Part shown: one piece after another, positions 41,622-51,762 of the stretch
How the letters are laid out: each line of letters starts with the position of its first letter
Position numbering within the stretch: position 1 is the stretch's first letter
From: Mesorhizobium sp. J8
GTDB lineage: Bacteria; Pseudomonadota; Alphaproteobacteria; Rhizobiales; Rhizobiaceae
Assembly: GCF_016591715.1 (NCBI RefSeq)
Contig: NZ_AP024109.1
Location: 3,596,001-3,660,000 of the forward strand
DNA: 64,000 bases
Reading direction: 5' to 3'
Program-made: the position numbers and the translations under genes
Notes under the pieces: model-generated
The model's database searches: none
What the model was told of the DNA's origin: nothing
What the model saw: only the letters and a program-made list of their open reading frames with translations

Positions 41622-42086
41622 ATGAGCGAAACAATCGAAAAGCGGCTAAGCGATCTTGGCGTCACCATCCCGGCCGCCGCCGCGCCCGCCGCGAATTACG
41701 TGCCCTATTGCCGCACCGGCAACACGCTGTTCACCGCCGGCCAGCTGCCGCTGAAGGACGGCAAGCTGCAGGCAAGCGGTCTGCTCGGCCGCGACATCGA
41801 CACCGCCGCCGGCAAGGAAGGGGCGAAATTCTGCGCCATCAACATCCTGGCCCAGGCCAAGGCGGCGCTCGGCGATCTCGAAAAGATCCGCCGCCTGGTC
41901 AAGATCACGGTCTTCGTGGCTTCGGCGCCTGATTTCGTCGAGCAGCATCTGGTTGCAAACGGCGCCTCCGACTTCCTGGTCGCGGCACTCGGCGAGCGCG
42001 GCAAGCACGCCCGCTCCGCCGTCGGCACCGCCTCGCTGCCGCTCAACGCCGCGGTCGAGATCGAAGCGATCTTCGAAGTCGAGTGA
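41622..42086 (+). CDS. RidA family protein
   Basis: A 154-residue RidA/YjgF-like protein of the longer subgroup (VPYCRTGNTLFTAGQLPLKDG, RRLVKITVFVASAPDF, and RSAVGTASLPLNAAVEIEAI). Classic RidA hydrolyses reactive enamines; the Arg of the active site is likely that in ARSAVGTASL. It overlaps the next gene as TGATG. Confidence 0.92.
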   Translation: MSETIEKRLSDLGVTIPAAAAPAANYVPYCRTGNTLFTAGQLPLKDGKLQASGLLGRDIDTAAGKEGAKFCAINILAQAKAALGDLEKIRRLVKITVFVASAPDFVEQHLVANGASDFLVAALGERGKHARSAVGTASLPLNAAVEIEAIFEVE

Positions 42087-42823
42087 TGCCCAACATGACC
42101 GATCTCTCCTGGCTGATTGCCCGCCCTGTCGCGCATCGCGGCTTCCACGACATGAACAAAACCCGCTGGGAGAACACGCTGTCGGCCTTCGCCGCGGCGG
42201 CCGAGCGAGGCTACGCCATCGAATGCGACGTGCATATCTCATCCGATGGCGTCCCGGTCATCATCCATGACGGCGACCTGAAACGCCTTACCGGCGAGGA
42301 CGGGTTCGTCTGGCAGCGCACCGCGGCCGAACTGGCGACGCTCAGGATCGGCGGCACCATGGACCACGTGCCGACGCTCGAGGAAGCGCTCGAGCTGATC
42401 GACGGCCGCGTGCCGCTGGTGGTCGAGTTGAAGGGCGTTCCCGGCCACGACGCCGGGCTGGTGGCAAGCGTCGGCCGGCTGCTCAAGCGCTACAAGGGCA
42501 AGGTGGCGATCATGTCGTTCGACCACTGGCTGATCCGCGACTTCGCCAAGGACGCGCCGGGCATTCCCGGCGGGTTGACAGCCTATGGCAGGGACAACCA
42601 GCTGATCGAGGCGCATTTCGCCATGCTCGCGCACGACCTCGCCTTCACCTCCTACGCCGCAGGCGACCTGCCGAACCCCTTCGTCAGCTTCGTGCGCGAA
42701 AAGCTGAAAATGCCCGTCATAACCTGGACCGTGCATGACCAGCCGGCGGTCGACCTCACCTTCAAATATGCCGACCAGATGACCTTCGAGGGCTTCGAAC
42801 CCGATCTGGTCAACGTTGCCTAG
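42086..42823 (+). CDS. Glycerophosphodiester phosphodiesterase family protein
   Basis: Hydrolyses glycerophosphodiesters to glycerol 3-phosphate. 245 residues of a TIM barrel with the GDPD signature: catalytic His in VAHRGFHD, ENTLSAF, ECDVHISSDGVPVIIHD, and the VVELKG strand. No signal peptide, so cytoplasmic. ATG 42086 overlaps the RidA stop by one base; ATG 42095 is possible. Its stop codon TAG is part of the palindrome at 42821-42868. Confidence 0.93.
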   Translation: MPNMTDLSWLIARPVAHRGFHDMNKTRWENTLSAFAAAAERGYAIECDVHISSDGVPVIIHDGDLKRLTGEDGFVWQRTAAELATLRIGGTMDHVPTLEEALELIDGRVPLVVELKGVPGHDAGLVASVGRLLKRYKGKVAIMSFDHWLIRDFAKDAPGIPGGLTAYGRDNQLIEAHFAMLAHDLAFTSYAAGDLPNPFVSFVREKLKMPVITWTVHDQPAVDLTFKYADQMTFEGFEPDLVNVA

Positions 42824-42868
42824 AGCCGGATGATTTCAGGTCAAACGACCTGAAATCATCCGGCTCTA
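42821..42868. repeat. 22-bp perfect palindrome (intergenic repeat, part A)
   Basis: The arm starting TAGAGCCGGATGATTTCAGG (42821-42842) is matched exactly by 42847-42868, with loop AAAC. The GDPD stop codon is its first three bases. The form is like the mobile intergenic palindromes frequent in rhizobial genomes. Confidence 0.9.
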
Positions 42869-42883
42869 AACAATCTAAGAGAG

Positions 42884-42935
42884 AGAGCATGATGTCGTCC
42901 GAAAAACCGTTTCACACTTTTCGGCATCATGCTCT
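42884..42935. repeat. Imperfect palindrome GAGCATGATG...CATCATGCTC (part B)
   Basis: AGAGCATGATG (42884-42894) pairs with CATCATGCTCT (42925-42935); inside, CCGAAAA (42899-42905) pairs with TTTTCGG (42918-42924). A four-base bulge, TCGT, is on one side. It shares the GAGCATGA / CCGAA core with the element at 62464-62531. Confidence 0.88.
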
Positions 42936-42991
42936 GAGGCGGTGCCTGAAACGTGACTTGTAGCAGCCTTGAGGACGCTTAAATAAGCCGC

Positions 42992-44206
42992 ATGGATCAA
43001 GGCGACGACGACGATGGACGGGCAGCGACCGCGGATTATGCGATCCGCATAGCTGCGGGCATCGGCGCTTTCACCTGCGAGGAATGGGACGGCTTTGCCG
43101 GGACCACGCGCGGCGATAAAGAAAACGGCTACAACCCGCTGGTTTCGTTCGCTTTTCTAAGCGCCTTGGAGGACTCTGGCTGCGCTGTCCGGCGCACCGG
43201 CTGGCAGGGCCATCACCTGCGGCTGGAAACCGCGCAAGGCAGGCTTCTCGGCGCCGTCCCTTGCTATCTCAAGTCGCACAGCCAAGGCGAATATGTCTTC
43301 GACCATGGCTGGTCCGACGCCTTCGAGCGCGCCGGTGGCCGCTATTATCCCAAGCTGCAATGCTCGGTGCCGTTCACGCCGGTCACCGGTCCTCGCCTGC
43401 TGGTCGGCAAAGGCGAGAACGCGGGCGCCGTGAAGGCCGGATTGGCGGAGGGCCTGAAGCTCGTGACAGACAAGCTCGGCGTCTCTTCCGCGCATGTCAC
43501 CTTCGCCACCGAGCCCGATATCGCGACGCTGGAAGCGGCCGGTTTTCTTCACCGCACCGACCAGCAGTTCCATTTCTTCAATGACGGCTTTTCGACCTAT
43601 GACGACTTCCTCGCCACGCTCGCCTCGCGCAAGCGCAAGGCGATGAAGAAGGAGCGCCGCGAGGCGCTGGTCGACGGCATCTCGATCGACTGGCTGACCG
43701 GCAGGGACATCACCGAAAGCGCCTGGGACGATTTCTTCGCTTTCTACATGGATACCGGAGGCCGCAAATGGGGGCGGCCCTACCTCAACCGGCAGTTCTT
43801 CTCACTGATCGGCGAGCGCATGGCCGACGACATTCTTCTGGTGATGGCCAAGCGCAACGGCCGCTATATCGCCGGCGCCATCAACTTCATCGGCTCCGAC
43901 GCGCTCTACGGCCGCAACTGGGGCTGCATCGAAGACCACCCCTTCCTGCACTTCGAGGTCTGCTACCACCAAGCGATCGATTTCGCCATCGAGCGCAAGC
44001 TCAAGGTGGTGGAGGCAGGCGCGCAGGGCGAGCACAAGCTGGCGCGCGGCTACCGGCCGGTGACCATGCATTCGGCGCACTACATCTCGCATCCCGGTTT
44101 GCGCAATGCCGTCGCCGACTATCTCAGGCGCGAACGGCGCGAGGTCGAGCGCATGGGCGCATATCTCGAAGAGCATACGCCCTTCCGCAAGGACCTGGAG
44201 GAATAG
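42992..44206 (+). CDS. COG3146 (FemAB-like, former DUF482) GNAT-fold acyltransferase
   Basis: 404 residues, probably cytoplasmic. Conserved segments of the family are clear: NPLVSFAFLSALEDSG, YLKSHSQGEYVFDHGW, YYPKLQCSVPFTPVTG, then the C-terminal Fem-like domain (YMDTGGRKWGRPYLNR, GAQGEHKLARGY). FemAB-type enzymes transfer aminoacyl groups to peptidoglycan precursors or other acceptors; the substrate of this family is unknown. It is preceded by the double palindrome. Confidence 0.9.
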   Translation: MDQGDDDDGRAATADYAIRIAAGIGAFTCEEWDGFAGTTRGDKENGYNPLVSFAFLSALEDSGCAVRRTGWQGHHLRLETAQGRLLGAVPCYLKSHSQGEYVFDHGWSDAFERAGGRYYPKLQCSVPFTPVTGPRLLVGKGENAGAVKAGLAEGLKLVTDKLGVSSAHVTFATEPDIATLEAAGFLHRTDQQFHFFNDGFSTYDDFLATLASRKRKAMKKERREALVDGISIDWLTGRDITESAWDDFFAFYMDTGGRKWGRPYLNRQFFSLIGERMADDILLVMAKRNGRYIAGAINFIGSDALYGRNWGCIEDHPFLHFEVCYHQAIDFAIERKLKVVEAGAQGEHKLARGYRPVTMHSAHYISHPGLRNAVADYLRRERREVERMGAYLEEHTPFRKDLEE

Positions 44207-44218
44207 CCGGTCTGCCGG

Positions 44219-44383
44219 TCAGTGCGGCTTTCCGGCGGCGATCGGAACCAGGAACGAGAAGCAGGCGACCAGGAACAGCACGGCGCCGGCAAGCGCCAGC
44301 AGATCGCCCGCGCGCCATGCGGCGGCGATGAAAAACAGCGCCGAGACAATGAACAGCAGCCAGCCTGCGACGACCCACTTCAT
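44219..44383 (-). CDS. Small membrane protein (54 residues), unknown function
   Basis: Two hydrophobic helices (WVVAGWLLFIVSALFFIAAAW and LALAGAVLFLVACFSFLVPI), separated by RAGDL. GGAG lies six bases before ATG 44383, which supports translation. Convergent with the COG3146 gene. No family recognised. Confidence 0.6.
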   Translation of the reverse strand: MKWVVAGWLLFIVSALFFIAAAWRAGDLLALAGAVLFLVACFSFLVPIAAGKPH

Positions 44384-44577
44384 GATTGCTCCGTCCCGAT
44401 GTCGACGCATCAGACGACAAACATCGGCGCTTGTGCAATAGCGGAGCGCGCTATCAAGAGCTTTCTACAATATCGGCCAAGCAACGAAGCCGGCTTAGCG
44501 CCTGCTGTTTACCGGATCGCTGGAATCCGTTAAGTCACCGCCCAGGGGTATTGGTGCGCAAGCACCGCGGGGTTGGC

Positions 44578-46250
44578 ATGCTGTCTTTGGCATCTTGGGG
44601 CGTCGAGCAATGGCTCGGTGTGGCGGGGCTCGTGGCCGCGCCGCTCTTGACCGCCCGGCTCGAAGGCAAGCCGGGAACATGGCCGATCGGCTTTTCCACC
44701 TTCTTCCTTCTGTTTGCTTTCCTGCATCTGCTTTTCCCGGGCACGGTCGTCGCGCTCTGGATGACGCTCATGCTGACGGCCATCATCGGCATCGCGTCAA
44801 AGCTCAAATATCGCTATCTCGGCTTCAATCTTCTGGCCGGAGATCTCTATCATCTGGCCGCGAGCAGCTGGCGCAGCGTCCTTGTCGACCATGCCCGCAT
44901 GGCGATCCCTGCCCTCTTTGCCGCCGCCGCGATCGTTGCGGCCGCCGTGCTTGTCGACATGACCGTGGTGGAAGAGGCGACGCCGCTCTCGCTGCGCCTT
45001 GTTTTGTTCGCCGCGGCGGTCCTGATCTACATCGTGGTCTACCGGCTGAGTGGCGGAGCGCCTCGTTTCCGCTTCGACCTGCTCACCAGGAATCGCGCGC
45101 ATCTTTCGGCTTTCGTGGCTTCATGGCTCGGCGCGGGACCTTCGCGACGGCCGGGTTTCGTCGACATCACGCCCGATCCGCTGCCGCTTCTGCCGCCTGT
45201 GCCGGCAAAGCGGGGGAACGGCGAGGCCCGGCCGCACATCTTCATGATCCTGCAGGAGTCGACATTCGATCCGAGGCATCATGGGGTGCCGATCGACCGG
45301 TCCTTCGAACAGTTCTTCTCGCCCGCGAACGGCCTGTCGGGGGCTTTGCATGTCGATGTTTTCGGCGGCAGCACGCTGCAGACCGAATTTTCGGTGCTGA
45401 CCGGCCTGTCCTCGCTCTCCTTTGGGAACGACAGCCGCTTCGTCTTTCATCTGCTGGCCGGGCGGGTGCGCCACTCCTTGCCGTCGGTGCTTTCAGGCAT
45501 GGGGTATCACGTGTCGCATGTCAGCTGTGACCGTCCCAACTTCGTCAACTGCGATCGTTTCTATAAATCGGTCGGCTTCGAGGAGGTCACCTACGCCCCG
45601 ACCCTGCCGCCGCCCTTCGATCTGGAGCGCTGGCGTCGGGAGCGTCATGACGAACAGCTTTACAACCATGCGCTGGGCCGGATCGCGGACCGCCTGGAGA
45701 GCGAGAAGCCCTGTTTTCTTTCGATCATGACGCTGATGAACCACGGCGATCATCGTCGCCGCATTTTTCCTCCCGCGCTTCAAGCCGATGTCCGCCGTGA
45801 AGCCGTCGCGCTGACGGGCGACGAGAATTACGGCGAATATGCCGTTCGGCTGGCTGAGAGCGTCGAGGCCTATGCCGCGTTTCGCGAGAAACTCAAAACC
45901 GCGCTGAAGGGCCGGCCCGCCATCATCGTGCGTTACGGCGATCACCAGCCGTCATTCACGACGGCCTCACCGGCCTGCCGCCTTCCGACAGGGCTTTGTA
46001 CAAGACCTTCTACGCGATCGAGATGGTCAACGGCGCGTTGCCCGGCGATCTGACGGCTCCGGCCATGCTCGACGCGGCATTCCTGTCGACATTGACCATG
46101 TCCGCAGCAGGTCTGCCGCTCGATCCGGTATTCGCGACCAGGGCCACCCTTCTGGCGGACTGTGCCGCGCCCTATTTCGCGAGCGAGTCCGTGCGCAAGA
46201 AACGCTTCCACCGGGCTCTTGTCGAAGCAGGCATCGTCGATCTCGCCTGA
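44578..46250 (+). pseudogene. LTA-synthase-like sulfatase/phosphoethanolamine-type transferase, frameshifted
   Basis: A membrane enzyme of the alkaline phosphatase superfamily. About five N-terminal membrane segments are followed by a periplasmic catalytic domain: metal-binding Glu in FMILQESTFDP, catalytic Thr in GGSTLQTEFSVLTG, MNHGDH and RYGDHQPSF. After that motif the frame runs 30 foreign residues to a stop at 46053, while the next frame continues naturally (DGLTGLPPSDRALYKTFYAIE to a stop at 46250). The shift is one base lost near 45955-45960. Either a real mutation (the truncated product would keep all the catalytic motifs but lose ~95 residues) or a sequencing error. Start ATG 44578; GTG 44554 is an alternative. 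Confidence 0.75.
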
Positions 46251-46314
46251 GCGCCTTGCCGCCTACCGGCAGCTTCGCTACACCGGACGGCGAGTGCAAT
46301 TGGGAGTGTCCCCC

Positions 46315-46743
46315 ATGGCCGAAGCCTATGATCCCGGCAACATCTTCGCCAAAATCCTGCGCGGCGAGATCCCCTCGCATCGCGTCTACGAGGACGACGC
46401 GGTCGTCGCCTTCATGGATGTGATGCCGCAAGGCACTGGCCACACGCTGGTGGTGCCCAAGGCGCCGTCGCGCAACATGCTCGACGCCGATCCGGCAACA
46501 TTCGGACCATTGTTCGGCGTCGTGCAGAAAGTTGCGGTCGCGGTGAAAAAAGCCTTCAACGCCGACGGCGTCACCATCATGCAGTTCAACGAGCCGGCTT
46601 CCGGGCAGACCGTCTACCACCTTCATGTCCATGTCCTCCCGCGCTTCGAGGGCGTGCCCTTGAAGCCGCATTCCGGTCAGATGGAGAAGCCCGAGGTACT
46701 GGCCGAGAATGCCGACAAGATCCGCGCGGCGCTGGCGAACTGA
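46315..46743 (+). CDS. HIT family nucleotide hydrolase/transferase
   Basis: 142 residues with the histidine triad HLHVHVLPR near residue 103, FAKILRGEIPSHRVYED at the N-terminus and the HTLVVPK strand. Family members hydrolyse dinucleoside polyphosphates or AMP-lysine adducts. GGGAG precedes ATG 46315. It follows the frameshifted sulfatase gene and is convergent with azlD. Confidence 0.94.
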   Translation: MAEAYDPGNIFAKILRGEIPSHRVYEDDAVVAFMDVMPQGTGHTLVVPKAPSRNMLDADPATFGPLFGVVQKVAVAVKKAFNADGVTIMQFNEPASGQTVYHLHVHVLPRFEGVPLKPHSGQMEKPEVLAENADKIRAALAN

Positions 46744-46755
46744 GATGGGGAGAAA

Positions 46756-47106
46756 TCAAAAGTTCAGATAAAGCCCCGCCAGCAGCAGGAACTCGGCTGT
46801 GGCGATGCCGACGACCATGCGCCGTCCCGACATCAGATAGGCGACGAAACCCAGGGCGGCCGCCCCCGTCCTCAAGCCAAACGAAGTGTGCGCAAGCGCG
46901 CCGCCCGGAAAGACAATCAGGTTGCCGATGACGGCGGCAACGAGCGCGGTCGCCATAGTGCGAACCAATACCAACAGGTCTGAATCTTCGGAAAGCTTCC
47001 CGCCAAGATAGACACCGAGGAAGCGCCAGATATCCGTCGCGGCGAAACCGGCGACGAGAATGAACACGTATGGCCACCACCAGGCGCCGCTGGAAAAGTA
47101 ACTCAC
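46756..47106 (-). CDS. azlD: AzlD-type branched-chain amino acid export subunit (GTG start)
   Basis: 116 residues with four hydrophobic segments, including YVFILVAGFAATDIWRFLGV and MVVGIATAEFLLLAGLYLNF. It is the small partner of AzlC in exporting branched-chain amino acids. The start GTG (47106) overlaps the azlC stop as GTGA, which fixes it; the in-frame region upstream lies inside azlC. Confidence 0.88.
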   Translation of the reverse strand: MSYFSSGAWWWPYVFILVAGFAATDIWRFLGVYLGGKLSEDSDLLVLVRTMATALVAAVIGNLIVFPGGALAHTSFGLRTGAAALGFVAYLMSGRRMVVGIATAEFLLLAGLYLNF

Positions 47107-47840
47107 GCCGCGCGCACCTTGCGCCGCCACAATCGCGAGCCATAGGCGACCGTGCCGCCGATCAGTCCGGCAACCAGCAGATCGATCTGCGGCAACACCA
47201 TATGGAAGACCGGTCCGAGGACGATGCCCAGAACCATTGCCACGTGCCCTGCCCGCTCGCGCGCCGACCCCCACAACGAGGTCAGGAAATACATCGGCGT
47301 CAACATCAGCAACGCCGCCGAAGCGGCGGACGGCAGCGCGTCCGCCACTGCATAGACGACGGTCACGACGATGACATTCGTCGTCACCAGCGTGCCGCCG
47401 AGGCCGGCATAGTAAGTCGTACGCATGTCAGGCGGGACGCGCTTGAGGCGCTCCATGGCCAACACCCAGGAGGTCACGGCCACGAAATGCGCCAGGAGAT
47501 AGAGCACGCATTGCCGGGTTTTCCCGGCGCGCATCTCGGGTGCTAGCGCCATCACCATCGGCATCAGACGTATGGCGGACAACGTGACGGCGAACATCGC
47601 CGCCGGCAGCGCCGCTCCCGATGCGATCGCGCCCACCAGCACGACCATCGATGGCAGAGCCCACACCGTTCCGGTCATGAAAGCGGCCTGTGCCGCCGTG
47701 ACCCCGGCGTCTTTCGCCAAGGCGGCAAAGCCAATGAACGAGCTGACGAGGATCAGGCCAGGCAGGGAAAAGGCCGCGCGGACACCACGCAGGAACCACG
47801 TGGAACGAGGCGCTGTGGCGTCCGAGGTCCAAGTCGACAT
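47103..47840 (-). CDS. azlC: AzlC family branched-chain amino acid exporter subunit
   Basis: 245 residues, mostly membrane segments: FSLPGLILVSSFIGFAALAK, VWALPSMVVLVGAIASGAAL, a conserved AVTLSAIRLMPMVMALAP and further helices. The AzlCD pair exports branched-chain amino acids or analogues. ATG 47840 begins the natural N-terminus; a longer reading frame upstream is out of character. Coupled to azlD by a four-base overlap. Confidence 0.9.
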   Translation of the reverse strand: MSTWTSDATAPRSTWFLRGVRAAFSLPGLILVSSFIGFAALAKDAGVTAAQAAFMTGTVWALPSMVVLVGAIASGAALPAAMFAVTLSAIRLMPMVMALAPEMRAGKTRQCVLYLLAHFVAVTSWVLAMERLKRVPPDMRTTYYAGLGGTLVTTNVIVVTVVYAVADALPSAASAALLMLTPMYFLTSLWGSARERAGHVAMVLGIVLGPVFHMVLPQIDLLVAGLIGGTVAYGSRLWRRKVRAA

Positions 47841-48025
47841 GTGCCGGCCATAGCATGCGCGGCCACAGGATGCGACCGCTCCGAAAGCGGCGCATCGTCT
47901 TTCCATTGATCCAGGAAAATCTGTTGGCGGTTGGAGGACATCGGCCGCGCGGGCAGCCGCGAACCCTGCCCGCAAACGCCGGCAAGATACGGGCGGCATT
48001 TCCACGTTTTTCCTTGCAACAAAAA

Positions 48026-48043
48026 AGCCCCGTTGCCGGGGCT
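48026..48043 (-). terminator. Rho-independent terminator of clpA
   Basis: AGCCCCG, loop TTGC, CGGGGCT; on the minus strand it is followed by TTTTTTG. It lies 25 bases after the clpA stop, in the 228-base gap to azlC, where nothing else is seen. Confidence 0.88.
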
Positions 48044-48068
48044 CTTTTGCGTTTCACATGAAGGCCGA

Positions 48069-50534
<2,466 letters not shown>

Positions 50535-50540
50535 GTTACC

Positions 50541-50867
50541 TCACTTCTTCTCCATCACGCATTGCAGCGGATGCTGATTCTGTCGGGCGAAATCCATGAC
50601 CTGAGACACTTTGGTCTCGGCCACCTCGAATGTGTAGACGCCGCACTCGCCCACTCCATGATTGTGAACATGAAGCATGATGCGTGTGGCGGCTTCGCGG
50701 TCCTTTTGGAAAAACCGCTCCAGGACGTGAACGACGAACTCCATCGGAGTGTAGTCGTCGTTCAAAATGAGGACCCGGTAGAGGCTGGGCTTCTTGGTCT
50801 TGGTTTTGGTGCGCGTGATGACGGCGGTGCCGCGACCGGGATCGTTGCGGTCTCCATCACTTTGCAT
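50541..50867 (-). CDS. clpS: ClpS adaptor for N-end rule degradation
   Basis: 108 residues. The core has the N-degron pocket signature [20 protein letters not shown] and the ClpA-contact segment [13 protein letters not shown]. The N-terminal ~25 residues are polar and flexible, as usual. ATG 50867 begins MQSDGDRND; an in-frame start at 50945 would add 26 residues. Directly upstream of clpA in one operon. Confidence 0.93.
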   Translation of the reverse strand: MQSDGDRNDPGRGTAVITRTKTKTKKPSLYRVLILNDDYTPMEFVVHVLERFFQKDREAATRIMLHVHNHGVGECGVYTFEVAETKVSQVMDFARQNQHPLQCVMEKK

Positions 50868-51071
50868 TCGCACCACGTCCGCCGTGGCAGTCAAACCGAT
50901 CGTCACGTAGTCCAGCCTTTTCGAATCCTCATGCGAGTTCAACATGTAGGTTCTCGATGGACGATTTTAAGCCCTTCTGTTTAGCTGACAATATGGCTAG
51001 GTGGGCAAACCTCAGCGAATTTCTCAATCGTGAATGCAGCAAGGCGCATCGGGTTGCGGTCGCGCATGAAA

Positions 51072-51097
51072 AAACCCGGCCGCGTCACCGCGACCGG
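51072..51097 (-). terminator. Rho-independent terminator of the phasin gene
   Basis: ACCCGG-C-CGCG, loop TCAC, CGCG-A-CCGGGT; on the minus strand a run of six T follows. It lies 48 bases after the phasin stop. Confidence 0.85.
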
Positions 51098-51144
51098 GTC
51101 CTTTCCGCAGGCCGGCTGGCCGTATCGGGTGTGATGGGACGAAA

Positions 51145-51474
51145 TTACTTCGCCTTGGCGACCACCGATTCGAAGGGCTTGTAGGCTTCCTTGGCGAGCT
51201 CGGCGTAGAGATTGCCGATCTTGCTGGCCTCGGCCACGAAGCTCTCATAGCTCTGCTTGGCGTAATCGGTCTGGATCTCGATGGCCTTCTCGATCGACTT
51301 GGCCGAGAACAGCTTCTCGAAGGCGGCGCTGCCGGCCTCGAAGCTCTTCTTGGTGTATTCGCCGGCCTCGGTGGCGATCGCCTGCGCGCCCTTGGTGAGC
51401 GAGGCAAAGCTCTTCAGCCCGGTGTCGGCAAACTCCTTGCCGTATTTCGTGAAGTCCTCATAGGTCTGGGTCAT
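51145..51474 (-). CDS. Phasin family protein
   Basis: Coats polyhydroxyalkanoate granules. 109 residues, almost all amphipathic helix with no Cys or Trp: MTQTYEDFTKYGKEF, GAQAIATEAGEYTKKSFEAG, then FEKLFSAKSIEKAIEIQTDYAKQSYESFV (in two parts). This is the rhizobial Phasin_2 pattern. ATG 51474 has AGGGAAG eight bases upstream. A near-consensus promoter with two inverted repeats controls it, suggesting PhaR-type repression. Confidence 0.9.
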   Translation of the reverse strand: MTQTYEDFTKYGKEFADTGLKSFASLTKGAQAIATEAGEYTKKSFEAGSAAFEKLFSAKSIEKAIEIQTDYAKQSYESFVAEASKIGNLYAELAKEAYKPFESVVAKAK

Positions 51475-51522
51475 TTCATGCTTCCCTTTGGTTGAAACGC
51501 CCTTTTGGCCCCGGGCGCCCTT

Positions 51523-51533
51523 GTGCAATGCAC
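51523..51533. promoter_or_regulatory. GTGC-N3-GCAC operator, proximal site
   Basis: GTGC-AAT-GCAC, 49-59 bases before the phasin ATG and just downstream of the -10 element, over the expected transcription start. TGC..GCA inverted repeats are the kind of site described for the phasin repressor PhaR. Confidence 0.7.
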
Positions 51534-51536
51534 CTC

Positions 51537-51565
51537 AATATATTGTGCGCTGCACAAAAGTCAAG
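51537..51565 (-). promoter_or_regulatory. Near-consensus sigma-70 promoter of the phasin gene
   Basis: On the minus strand CTTGAC (51565-51560), exactly 17 bases, TATATT (51542-51537). This is the best promoter seen in the window and predicts a transcript starting near 51530. Confidence 0.8.
51545..51555. promoter_or_regulatory. GTGC-N3-GCAC operator, distal site
   Basis: GTGC-GCT-GCAC, wholly inside the -35/-10 spacer of the phasin promoter. Its centre is 22 bases, two helical turns, from the proximal site, so both can be bound on one face. Confidence 0.7.
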
Positions 51566-51762
51566 AATCCCTTGTGGCACAGGGCTCCTGCGGCGCCGGC
51601 AGGTAAAATTCGATTAAAGAGAAACTCGATTTGCCGAAAAATGGTGAACGCGGCGGTTACCATAAACGGATTGGTAACGCTGCGCGCGATAGCTTGGCCG
51701 GAAGCGAGGCAGGCGCTCCCTTGGCCGCCTCCGGGGCAATGAAAATTCAGGGTAAGTAAACG

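Noticed and set aside
42083..42085. GTG start for the GDPD gene
   Set aside because: ATG 42086 one codon later is in the same frame and gives the usual TGATG overlap with the RidA stop, so it is preferred.
45940..46000. Programmed -1 frameshift in the sulfatase gene
   Set aside because: No X-XXY-YYZ slippery sequence and no close downstream stem were seen at the junction.
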